64,000 bases of DNA from contig JAULSR010000003.1 in the NCBI GenBank assembly GCA_030512295.1, positions 620,001-684,000 on the forward strand. The letters are read 5' to 3'. Made by a program: the position numbers and the translations under genes. Of the stretch, positions 54,160 through 64,000 are shown in pieces; positions within the stretch are counted from its first letter, which is position 1, and every line of letters starts with the position of its first letter. Under the pieces are notes generated by a model. That model made no database searches. It worked only from the letters and a program-made list of their open reading frames with translations, and was not told the origin of the DNA. The DNA comes from Bombardia bombarda (taxonomy: Eukaryota; Ascomycota; Sordariomycetes; Sordariales; Lasiosphaeriaceae).

Positions 54160-56449
54160 AGATCGCCGTTGCTGAAGCAAGCGATATTTACTATCACTGG
54201 GATCTATCAAGGGGGACGGCATGTGTGCTTTCACGACAACAAAAAATATGCGCCGGAAGAAGAGGGCGCGCGCTATGTACATCAAAGCTTTGGGATCATG
54301 CTTTTGGCTTTAGTTGCTACTTTAGACTATAAGCGCGATTTACGACCAGACGTTCTTTTTTTTTTTTGCTTTACTTTTCTTTTGTCGTCGACTCCTTGGG
54401 ATGTTTTCGCGGTGGTTTTAGTTGCTTCATTGGTTGGTTGGTTGGTTGGTTTGGCACGGTGGTTTTTATCTTTGAGAGTATTCATCCCAGGGCGTTTGTT
54501 CTATGACGAGCACGCACTGCGTATACCCAGGCCAGGACACCCAAAATATCTTTTCGTTTTGTTTGCTGCTTTGATCTTTATCCTTCGCGGGCGCTAGACA
54601 CAGACACAGACACAGACACATTTCCTTGCTTGCCTACATACATATTTTTCTTGCGTATTCGGAAAGTGAACAAACAAAAGACCAGCGAGGATAGATGGGA
54701 GGTATTTTGTTCAGGTGGCGGAATCTTTGCGTCATGTTTGTTGGGCTGGGTTGCTTTGCGTCGATCCATAGACAGCCACGCCCACAACATGTCTTGTCTC
54801 TCATGTATGAAGAAATGACGATGTACGAGATGGGTTGGTTGCTTTGGTAAAGATGGGTCGGCATTCCGCAGCAGTAGTATACATAGCACTATCTATCGAT
54901 ATAGCTCATGTCATGGCAATAAATGGCATTTTCTTGAGTCTGATTGAGGACTATGAGCGGGAATCTGGATGGGTATACTTCTTACATGATGAGTATATGG
55001 ACGATAATTATGGTTATGGGTGCTTACAACCCTTGTTGCTTCTTGCTATCACGCCGGCTGGAATAATGCGCGAGATTGTAATATTTATACTGCCTTCTTT
55101 CGAGTTGGAGAGTGCTCGTGGCTCGTGGTTGTAATTAGGTCTTGAGGACTGAAGAAGCCATCGTGGATGTACTTACGTGTCGTAGTCAGAAGGATGAAGA
55201 GCAAGCCGTGTGTTATCATGTCACTGCACCAATTAACAGTAGTTTTTCGTAATTTTAGTGTTGCCAGCCAAGCTTGACGGACCGAATGAGTGAATCATTA
55301 GATACGCCTCCAATCTGGCTGACGTTGGTGATCTCGTAGTGTCTCGGACCTCATTCCTGTCAAGCCACATCTCACGCATAATCTCGATTTCTTTTCGTGT
55401 TAATTCACAAGGTATACATACGTATAGGGCACATACAAAACATGGACAATCAGAAAAGGGCCGCACGCATCGTAATTGTGGCTTCCAGAGACACCAAGAA
55501 ATGGCCATTTGAACTTATACCGCCTGCTATTGAGTGAAGCATGGTAACGTATCTTGTTTGAAGTCGAAATTATGCCCTTTTTTCTAACCTTTTTGGGGTT
55601 GGATTAGGCATTCTTTTCTGAATCAGAGCCAAGGAGACCCTTTTGGCTGGGATGATGAAGAAGCTCCAATTTCATTAGGCCAAATAATCCCAATGGAGAA
55701 TACGTATCCCCAACATAGAATATGGATCCAAAGACTGTTCTCAGAGGGGAGGTATCACCCTCGCAAATGGTGTGGATGGAGTACTACCTAAGTAAACCGA
55801 ACATTTCTAGTATTAGCCGCCATTATCATCACCGTCTTGGGGGTTGACGCTCGAGGCAATGATGAATCGCTGTCGGTTTACAAATTGATGTCTATCTCGA
55901 CTACTGAGCCATTGAGCAATGTTTTACCAAGATGGCAACAATAGCCAATACGTAGGCAGATACCTTATGCCTCAAGCGTCAATCTCCACTAGAGAAGGAA
56001 ACATAGAGCCACATTTTGCATGCTTCTAGATTGTTCATGTCCAGAAACAGTGCAGTCAAGACCAGTATCAGAAAAAGATACTGATTGTCACACAGCTTGA
56101 ACAACTGGGTAAGCCGGCATAACACCGGTCGGTCTCTGAGGCCGCAGCTTGACTGGTGGTAAACGCAGACCAAGCTTGTAGATTTGAACGAAAAATAAAT
56201 TTCGTCAAAAATAGTGAGGTATAGTGGTTGGATGGATGGTTTGGGTTGTGGGCATCTACACATTCCGAAGACGAGAGATCATTCACGAATCTCCTCCCCT
56301 TTTGCTTTTGCTGAAACCTGCAATGAAAAAATACCCCGAGCCCATTTGATATAAACTCCCCCACTCCCAAAAAGATGCAAACAACCACTTGTCCCTCTCC
56401 TTCCCCGTGTCCATCATACTAACTATCCATCAAGAATAGAAAGTAACAT
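54160..56449. other. intergenic 3' flanks
   Basis: Between a plus-strand and a minus-strand gene end there are 2.3 kb with no supported gene. It contains a CACAGA hexamer run at about 54598-54620, GGTT repeats near 54433, and AT-rich DNA from 54830 on. The open frame at 54835-55134 has no homology cue and is not called. Confidence 0.5.
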
Positions 56450-57121
56450 TCAGCGGACAATGGCATCGAAGCGGGTCTTGAACCACTTGACGGTGTCGTC
56501 GCGGTTGATCTTGTGGCGGGAGCCGATCTTGGCCTTGCACCTGCGGCGCTTGGCGATGCGCTCACCGGGGCGGGTCATGCAGCAGTAGAAGTCCATGCCG
56601 TAGATACCGATCGCGGGGTCGTACTTGATGCCGAGATCAATGTGCTCGCTGATGCCGAAGCCGAAGTTGCCGGTCTCGGAGAAGTTGCGCTTGCGGAGCT
56701 CGTACTCCTTGACCTTGAGGCCGCGCTCGAGGATCTCCTCGGCCTTGGGGCCGCGGACGGTGACGTGGACAGCGATCTTTTCGTTACGGCGGATACCGAA
56801 GGTACGGACGGTGTAGCGGGCCTTGCCTATAACACGATGGGGGTTAGTTATCTGGATGTAGTTTTATTGAGGGCCGGATTAGAGGGACATTGGAACGTAC
56901 TGTAGACCGGAGTCTGACCGCTCAGCTGCTCGAGCACCTTGGCGGCTCTGGTCAGTCTGTCACCAGACTCGCCGACCGAGATGTTCAGAACCAGCTTCTG
57001 GATGCGGAGATCCCGCATGGGGTTTTGGGGCTTCTCGGCGGACTGTCATTGTTTCTGGTCAGCATAACCGTCTCGTCTCGAGTGTGTGCAGTATCGTGCA
57101 AAGGGCGGCAGCTCCTACCAT
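56450..57121 (-). CDS. rpl11: 60S ribosomal protein uL5 (L11)
   Basis: Three exons, 57121-57119, 57042-56901 and 56826-56450, encode 173 residues. The first coding exon is the ATG alone, followed by a 76-nt intron (GTAGGA ... GACAG); the second intron is 74 nt (GTACGT ... TATAG). uL5 is a large-subunit protein that binds 5S rRNA with uL18 in the central protuberance and contacts the P-site tRNA region. The family text is unmistakable: RDLRIQKLVLNISVGESGDRL, AKVLEQLSGQTPV, RRNEKIAVHVTVRG and FGISEHIDLGIKYDP, with a basic end KRRRCKARIGSRHKI. Introns right after the start codon are common in fungal ribosomal protein genes. It is divergent from SmB, with 562 nt between starts. Confidence 0.97.
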
Positions 57122-57683
57122 GGTGACGGCGTTGTTGTCGAAATTCCGGGGATGAGGGAGAGATGAAGCTCGCGATACGTTGTCGGTCGGAAATTTGCGA
57201 AGCAAGGCGATTTTCGTTTGGCAATTTTTGGATTGGATTGTGCGCTTCGCTGTGGGGCCAGCTGGATTTGGGCTGGCTGCCAGGTGTCGGGAATAGGATA
57301 ATCTGGTGGGGGACGGGGCTCCTCTTTTTTGATTTTCCAATTCAGACCCCACAGGGACTGGAAGTCTTGGCGGGTGGACAGCAGCCGTTTCGTTAAATGG
57401 TTTTATTTGTGGCGCAAGGTCATTGTGTGGCTGGAACCAATTGTGGCAGGGAATTGTGGCAGGGCAGAAGCGTTGTGTGTTCAGTCTCGCGCGCGCGTTT
57501 GGCAAAGCGGATTCAATTTTGATTTTGACTTGACCTCATCCACCAACACGCGAGACTCGGAAGCATCCCCACCAAGAAGCCCAAGAGACCGCGCCCGACA
57601 AAGTTATCGAGAACTTTGTCACTTGACAAACCAATTTTTTGCACATATCGAAAGAGCTACTCTGTAGCATCTTTCTCGCAGCC
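57122..57683. promoter_or_regulatory. shared divergent promoter of RPL11 and SmB
   Basis: The two start codons are 562 nt apart on opposite strands, so transcription of both starts here. The sequence is mixed GC with no TATA box near the start codons. No binding site can be named with confidence. Confidence 0.6.
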
Positions 57684-58729
57684 ATGGCGACCAACAAGCA
57701 GGGCAAGATGGTGAGTCTCCCTCCTTCCCGACCTGTCCACCCGCTCTCCTGAGAAGCATGCGCGTTGACATCAGACGACTAACAAGGTGATGCATTGTTT
57801 CTAGGCCGGCTACGTACGTACAGTTCCCAACGACTCGATCGATCCCCCGTCTCTCTCTCCGACAGTCGACAAGATGCGCTTGTCGGTGGAGGCAGGCAAC
57901 AGCAACAGGAGCAGTGGCAGCAGCTGACATTTGTGTGTCGTGTTAGATCAACTTCAGGATGCGCGTCACCCTGAACGACGGCCGCCAGATGACGGGACAG
58001 ATGCTGGCTTTCGACAAGGTAGACATGCACCCCACTCCCCCCTTTACTTCCCCTGCGCTTGCCATAGCCGTAGCAGTGTCCAGTTACTGACCACCCCATC
58101 AACAGCACATGAACCTCGTCCTCGCCGACACAGAAGAGTTCCGACGCATCAAGCGCAAGCAGAACAAGCCGTCCGCCGCGGCGCCCGGCGCCTCGTCGTC
58201 GTCGTCGACAGGGCAGACCATCGAGCAGGAGGAGAAGCGCACGCTGGGCCTGACCATCGTCCGCGGCGCGCACATCGTGTCCCTCTCAGTCGAGTCCCCG
58301 CCGCCCGCGGACCCCGGCGCGCGCCTCGGCAAGTCGACGGGCGGCGGCCTCGCCTCGACCCTCACAGCCGGCCCCGGCGTCGCGCGACCTGCTGGACGGG
58401 GTGCCGCGGCGCCCATCTCGCTGGCCGGACCCGCTGCCGGTGTCGGAGGCGCCCCGCCCCCGCCGTTCCCTGGCTTCCCGGGCGCTCCTGCCCCTGGGTT
58501 CCCCGGTCGTGGAGGTCGTACGTGTTTTGCCCCTTTTCTGTCTTGCTTACTCAACTAGAAGCGAGAATATAGCTAACCGGTTCCTCTCTCAACTGCAGCC
58601 CCCCCTCCTGGATTCCCCGGTGGATTCCCCGGTGCCCCTGGCGGCTTCGGCGGCGCCCCTGGCTTCCCGCCCGCGTTCCCTCCTGGAGGCGCGCCACCCT
58701 CTGGATTCAACCCGCCCCCGCGGAGATAA
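57684..58729 (+). CDS. Sm protein B (spliceosomal snRNP core)
   Basis: Five exons, 57684-57710, 57805-57813, 57947-58018, 58106-58517 and 58599-58729, encode 216 residues. SmB is one of seven Sm proteins that ring the U-rich site of U1, U2, U4 and U5 snRNAs. The Sm1 motif is in INFRMRVTLNDGRQMTGQMLAFDKHMNLVLAD across exons 3-4, and Sm2 includes LGLTIVRGAHIVSLSVE. The tail is Gly/Pro-rich (FPGFPGAPAPGFPGRGG), usual for SmB. Exon 2 has only 9 nt (Ala-Gly-Tyr) between introns of 94 and 133 nt; it is needed because all Sm B proteins have three residues between KM and the I-N/D-Y/F-R-M strand. The other introns are 87 and 81 nt with GTAGAC and GTACGT donors. Confidence 0.95.
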
Positions 58730-59645
58730 AACAGAGAGATTGGTGTGTGGTGGGTTAGTCTTTCGGTCTAGGTCACTGATACCCCCCTTATTACGGAATG
58801 GATGGACGTGCTGCATTGCTGCGGCGGTGCGGAAAAAAGCAACTTTTGATCCAAGATATGTGATCCGCGTATGTGTGCCGTCCGCAACAACTCTATCTCC
58901 TGTGGAAGAAAAGCAGATCTAAGAAAAGGGCGTCGACATTTGGAGATATTTTGTAGTGGTGGCGCTGGGCTTGCTGTCTGCGCCCAGCAGGCCTTTGACG
59001 AAAGGCGAGGGAGAGTTTATCTGTGTGGCGTTTGGGAAGGGGTTTAATGAAAAATTACAACATTTGCAAAAAGGGTTGGCGACGGAGGGATGTGGTAAAG
59101 GGGGGCTGGGTGGGAGATGGATGGGTTGAAATATGCCTGTCTTTCTTGTCTACTGACCTGCTCTGCCTGCCATATCCAGCCTTACCGTATACACCTTACC
59201 AGTTGCTGCTGCTGCTACCAACTTGTTATTTATCCAGCATAAATCAGGAGTCAAGGCGATAGATACGCTTCGTTTCGATCGGATCCTGCAAACACTCATA
59301 GAAAAGAATGAGCTGAATTTCATGGAAGCCAATGGCTGTTGCTAGGGGACGGACATTGTATTGCATAAGCGCATGCTGCCCGCCTACTACAATTGGACTG
59401 ACGTAACTCGATTGGTATGTAACCCTTCTGTCGGGAATAGCACTACGACGCGGGGTCCGTGCTGCCGGACCTCCAACTTCATTCCATTGTCAACCTATCG
59501 CCGCCCGTTTGGAAGTTGGCCGCCGCGGATCGGATCGGAAGCAAAGCAGTTTGTCGACATTGACATCACTTTCCTACCTAGTAGTAGTATTCCCAACTAG
59601 AATACATTTCCAACCCTCAGCGCAGTCCCGCCGACAACCGTCAAG
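58730..59645. other. intergenic, MPC1 promoter
   Basis: This 0.9 kb spacer lies between two plus-strand genes, with no supported coding frame. Confidence 0.5.
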
Positions 59646-60628
59646 ATGGCCGCCCTTGTCAAAGCCGTCAATGCAAAGATCAGGTCCAACCCTGTCTCGG
59701 ACTACATCTGTTCAACACGTGAGCTGCTATTTCCATTCTTTTTGTCTTGGAAGTATCGTCGTCGGCGGGTGTGGTTTAGAGAAATGTATGGTCGCGCACC
59801 GTTCTAGAGCTGAATATATTTGTCTGGGACGGGGGAGGGTTTCAAGTTTTGTATCCTGAGGGCTGGCTACTGGTCTGGAGGAGTGTGTCGGCGATCATTA
59901 TCTGTGCGCTCGCCTGGTCAGGAGCTGTGTCGCTCGTCCGCGTCATTGTTTCGGGTCTCGGGTCGAGGCTTGACGCCCCTTGTCCGGAAGGCATGATAGG
60001 GCCTGGATCTTCACCGACTTGGCCTCTTGGGTGTCAAGTATACACACGGATGCATACACACCTACCTGCTTTACCTACCGGTACCGCACTCCCGTGCCGT
60101 TGACGGATATCTAAAAGGAGAGAGAGACAGGCCATGGAAGTGGCTTCAGCTAACCAAACCCAACCACTCCAGATTTCTGGGGTCCCGTCTCCAACTTTGG
60201 CATCCCCGTCGCGGCTGTCCTGGATACGCAAAAGAGCCCTGAAGTGTACGTCTTCCCCCTTAATGTCTCCTTCTCTTTCTTCCCGAAGAATGACTCAACC
60301 TGCATGTATACTTACCCACCCGCTCTGTAGCATCTCGGGCAAAATGACCTTTGCCCTCTGCATCTACTCGGCCACCTTCATGCGCTACTCCCTGGCCGTC
60401 ACGCCCAAGAACTACCTCCTCTTCGCCTGCCACTTCATCAACGAGGGCGCCCAGCTCACGCAGGGCTACCGCTTCCTCAACTACCACGGCTACGTGGGCG
60501 GTGGTGGTGCTGGCGAGAAGAAGGCGGCGGCTGCGGTGAGCGCGGTGGAGGACAAGGTGAAGGAGGGGAAGGCGCTGGCCAAGGGGGCGGAGGAGAAGGT
60601 GAAGGAGGTTGTGAATGGTAAGAAATAG
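59646..60628 (+). CDS. mpc1: mitochondrial pyruvate carrier subunit 1
   Basis: Three exons, 59646-59718, 60173-60245 and 60331-60628, encode 147 residues. MPC1 pairs with MPC2 or MPC3 in the inner membrane to import pyruvate. The start MAALVKAVNAKIRSNPVSDYICSTH, the block FWGPVSNFGIPVAAVLDTQKSPE, and FMRYSLAVTPKNYLLFACHF with NEGAQLTQGYRFLNY are the family core. The first intron is unusually long for this window (454 nt, GTGAGC ... GCTAACC ... CTCCAG); the second is 85 nt (GTACGT ... CTGTAG). After the core, a 35-residue Ala/Lys-rich helix (VSAVEDKVKEGKALAKGAEE) extends the C-terminus, as in other filamentous fungi. Confidence 0.95.
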
Positions 60629-63600
60629 TGGGGGGGAGGGAGAGAGATGATGAAAGAGGGGAGAAGGACAGGGAAGTGTTGCAATAAATGGTCATAAGGG
60701 AGACAAACTGCTGCTTCATAGGCATCTCCTATTTACGTGGCGATGGGGGCTCTTGGTGATGAGGGGTATGATGGTTAAGTGTGTTTGAGCTGAGGCGGTT
60801 TGCCTCGTTTGTGTACGATGGTGAGTAGTGTGTTGTTGATGAAAGTAAGTATGTGTGTAAGTCGGGATAGGTCAGAGAGATAAGGGGTAAGGGTCAGTCA
60901 GTGGTAAAAAAAAAGGGATCCATGGGTTGCTGCCTTTGCCTATCTAGTAGCTGGTTGATTGGTTTGGGGTGCATTGACATAGAGATATAAGGCTGGGTTT
61001 GTCTCTTTTCTGGCTGGCAGGCAGATAGGAAACGGAAAGGGGTTGGGGGAAGAAAGTCCGGGTCTAGGCGGCCACGATGGGGGTACGCAATACGCAATCC
61101 ACGTCGCATGTATGCATGGGGGATGAACTGAGGGGTTTTTGTTCTTTCTTCGTTTCTGGACTGGGTTGCTTGAGAGGTTGCTTACACCATCCAGAACATG
61201 GTGCGTGTGGTTGGTCATCAGTGCAGGGCGAAGGGGTTAGTACGGGATGGGCTGGGATAGATGGTTGGGAGGGTTTTCCATCATAAATGAATTCGGTGAT
61301 TTATTACCATTTAAAGGTAGCTAAGGTATGAGTTGTGAGACTCTTGGCAATTTCTTTTGTGGAAGTAATTCACAGTATGTAAGAATTGTAAAGATAATTA
61401 CGGAGTAGTAGATCCTTGCTTTCTAGTTGTATTAATAAAAGTTGAGTACCTGCAATCTGGGGCCGCCTCACACGGTGCTTTACATAATGAAGTTGGGAGT
61501 TTGTGTCTTGGAAGCGGAACAGACAACAAACGACACAACAAGATCTCGCCAGAATCTGATAAGGACACAGCTTAGAGGAACAAAGACTTTCTCAGTCTTG
61601 GCTTCACATTCAGTCGGAACGGAAGTGAACAGTCCGTGTCTGTTCACTGGGTTGTTGTCTGTATGTCTCAACAACAACTCTGCCACATGAACTCAGCCAA
61701 GCCCGGGTTGTCGTCTGTTCCGTGCCTTGAGTCGCACAGCAAGGCTTGGCAAATCTGTCGAGTTGTCTATTACTTTCAGTACTTGGTGCCCCCCAGAGAC
61801 ATCATCGCCAGTAGCAGCCCGCCAAGGAGCCACGTTGAGGAATTGAGTGCGACTGCTTCATAGCTTGGCGAACTTGGCAAAACACCTCGGGCAAGTAAAT
61901 TGGACCGAGACACTCCTCAAAGCTGTATGTGCAGAAACTGATCGACACTCGATCCATCCTTGTTATCATCCATCATCTGCGGGCGAAGCTTATTATGAAA
62001 TGTGCGAAAGAGGCATTTTTGAGATTCCTGTGTAATCTCCAGAATCCGTTGGTATCTATCACTCCCAAAACTCGGATCCCCCGGACTGCGGAACAAAGGG
62101 AGGGATACTCATTGGTCGAGGCACGTGCTGCGGTGCCTTCGGAACGGCTGTCCTCCCAGGAGGATAAGCGAAGGAAGGACGGGTGTTGCATTCGGTCACG
62201 TCGGCCATGGGCGGTGTGTCTGTGGTTTGTTGGAGGCTCCAAGCGTGCAGCTCGTTGCAGCCTCCGTTCCCCGCGAATTCCCAGACACACACACACACAC
62301 ACACACACACCTACTTTAATCTCACCGCAGGCCAGTCGGGCGGGTGGGGGTGGGTTAAGCTGTCACGGCTGCTGTTAGCCTGTTCCCCCCTAGAATGATC
62401 TCCTTCATAAGACTCGAATAGAAAGACGCTACTCGGGCATGTGTACATATTAGTTCGTCCCGGGAGAAAGCATTTTCTCCATGTCACGAGGACAAGGCAG
62501 ATCATGTCGAAATGCTGATTGCGGAGATGGTCAGACGAATGTCAGTGGCCAGCTGGTGTTAGTTGCAAGGCCAAGACGGGAGCGAACTGTTACCTCATGG
62601 CGCCAAAAAGGTTAACCTTTTTCCCCCTTAACATCTTCCCCACTATCTTGAGAGAGGACCCAGGGACCTGTCAGCCCCATGGAGACAACACGGACAGACA
62701 CACAAAGTGCTGGCTGGCTGGCTGGCTTAATGCAGCTACGAGTCTCGTGACAGGCCCTGCCTCTCACACCGATGCGAACTGTGCATCTTTTTTTGTGTGT
62801 TTTAATACCGCACCTCCACGACTGGATTAGGTTGACGTTTTATACGGAAGCTTGTCGGTCCAACCCACGCCTACCTACCAATGCGCCCACGCGCCCACAC
62901 CCGCTCACACACCTCTGGAGAAACCTAGACAGGGCATACATAAGCTACCCTATCATAAGGCAACAAACATTAAGCATGGGCAAGCAGGCAGGGGGCACGG
63001 CATCTGCGAGGTTGTGACGGTGCTGTGCTATCTGTTGTGCCTCGGTGATAGCTAATCTGAACCAGCCGTCTTGGCAAGCCAGATTTCGTCCCCTCGGGCG
63101 GGGATGAGTTGGCGAGTTGTGGGCTGTGACGAAGCAGATTCGTAGATTCGCGCAGATTTGCAGATTTCGCTTTTCTTGGCCGGCATGGACCAAGAGATTC
63201 TGGGCGGGCCCTAAGACCGCTTTCTCGCGTTACGCATACTGACTACTGTAACCTTGATGGCCCTGCCCCCGTCTTACAGGATGGCTATTGCATGACACCG
63301 ATCTGCAAGAGTAAGTAGTGAGGAAGGGAGGGATTTGGGGGGGGGGGGGGGGAAAGAGGCAAAGTTGCATGCTCTACGATAGTGCCCAGGCTCTTGGAAT
63401 CCCATCCATCTTGGAGGGGAAAGCGGGTGGTGAGAGATGGGCAAGGCGGCAATGGCGCAAAAGTAAGGTAGGCATCGCGGGAGGTAGGTAGTAAGGTGGT
63501 CGAGACGGTGCGCGTTCCTTTCCCAGATACCTAGACAACAGATACAGTCAGACGGGCAAACAAGACGGGTAGGCCCCAGACCCTTTCCTCGTCTCCCCCC

Positions 63601-64000
63601 AGATTCGGCTTCCCGATCAGTGGTCGAGGAGGCGTCACCCCGCCTTCTTGGCCCATGTTGGGCGTTCAGGGAATACCGGAGACAGGGAAGTTTTGAGTGT
63701 TAGAGGTACCTAGGGGCCGTTGGGTCCGGGGTAGAGTCGGCATCGCTCGTTCTTTCCGAATGGGAGGGAGGACGAAGTAAGTCACAAAATAAATCGCGAG
63801 AGGGAGATATTGGAGGCTCTTTTGGTCAACGAGCGAGCTTATCCTCGGCTAGAGGAAAGTGACGGAGATAAAAGCAGTCGCCGTTGCGCCGTCCCGTATC
63901 CCGAGCGTATTCCGAGGGCCGCCTCAGTGCCGAAAAAAAAAAAGGACCTCGTAAACTACTTGTAGCATTGCACAGAATTGGAAGGAAGGGTCTAATTGCA
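60629..64000. other. intergenic to the window edge, no gene seen
   Basis: In 3.4 kb there is no supported gene. An AC dinucleotide run lies at about 62285-62311 and a G16 run at 63337-63352. A promoter for a gene beyond the right edge may be present, as 62500-64000 is GC-richer and holds many short purine tracts. Confidence 0.5.

Noticed and set aside
54835..55134. 99-codon frame with hydrophobic stretches
   Set aside because: It lies in AT-rich flanking DNA and does not begin with ATG. The hydrophobic look comes from T-rich codons.
56513..56905. Long plus-strand open frame across the RPL11 gene
   Set aside because: It is the antisense shadow of the uL5 coding sequence, caused by codon bias.

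Overview
The window is nuclear DNA of a filamentous ascomycete, most likely a Sordariomycete (Sordariales such as Chaetomiaceae is an inference). The supporting evidence is GC-rich coding DNA, many short spliceosomal introns (about 50-140 nt, GTAAGT/GTATGT-like donors, CTAAC/CTGAC branch sites), and fungal families such as GH131, 2EXR and PNP-NACHT-ankyrin. Intergenic DNA is long and full of simple repeats. All gene models were spliced by eye and none has been tested against transcripts.

Layout. 1-4.8 kb: the 3' part of a 2EXR-like gene, an intronless tRNA-Arg(ACG), and a DUF1868/2H-phosphoesterase-like gene. 4.8-10.6 kb: a type II membrane dipeptidyl aminopeptidase (DapB/Ste13 type) broken by one missing base, a convergent YbjQ/UPF0145 gene, and a secreted GH131 glucanase. 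11-16.2 kb, minus strand: a large NOD-like receptor (PNP_UDP-NACHT-ankyrin, two exons) and a small secreted protein. 18.5-25.1 kb: PRA1, a disordered charged protein of uncertain start, a convergent basic membrane-anchored protein, and a TXNL1-like thioredoxin-PITH protein. 29.5-39.6 kb: a 2EXR protein, an MFS transporter, a secreted-protein pseudogene and an unrecognised four-exon gene. 40.7-45.6 kb: ATP synthase alpha (ATP1) and the ATP-dependent NAD(P)HX dehydratase. 52-54 kb: an unrecognised 655-residue protein. 56.4-60.6 kb: ribosomal protein uL5 (RPL11) divergent from SmB, then mitochondrial pyruvate carrier MPC1. The last 3.4 kb shows no gene.

Most of the recognisable content is housekeeping: respiration and pyruvate entry, metabolite repair, translation, splicing, and secretory traffic. 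The self/non-self type receptor, the secreted proteins and the glucanase are accessory.

Three things stand out. First, ATP1 needs a 5-nt internal exon between two introns with the same 10-nt 5' end, and the second intron ends in a (CCCTAA)n telomere-type array that supplies its 3' splice site. Second, the receptor carries 99-bp ankyrin units that are almost identical at DNA level. Third, several otherwise sound genes are broken by an apparent single-base loss, four of them explainable in short G or C runs, which points to an assembly error mode unless the raw reads say otherwise.
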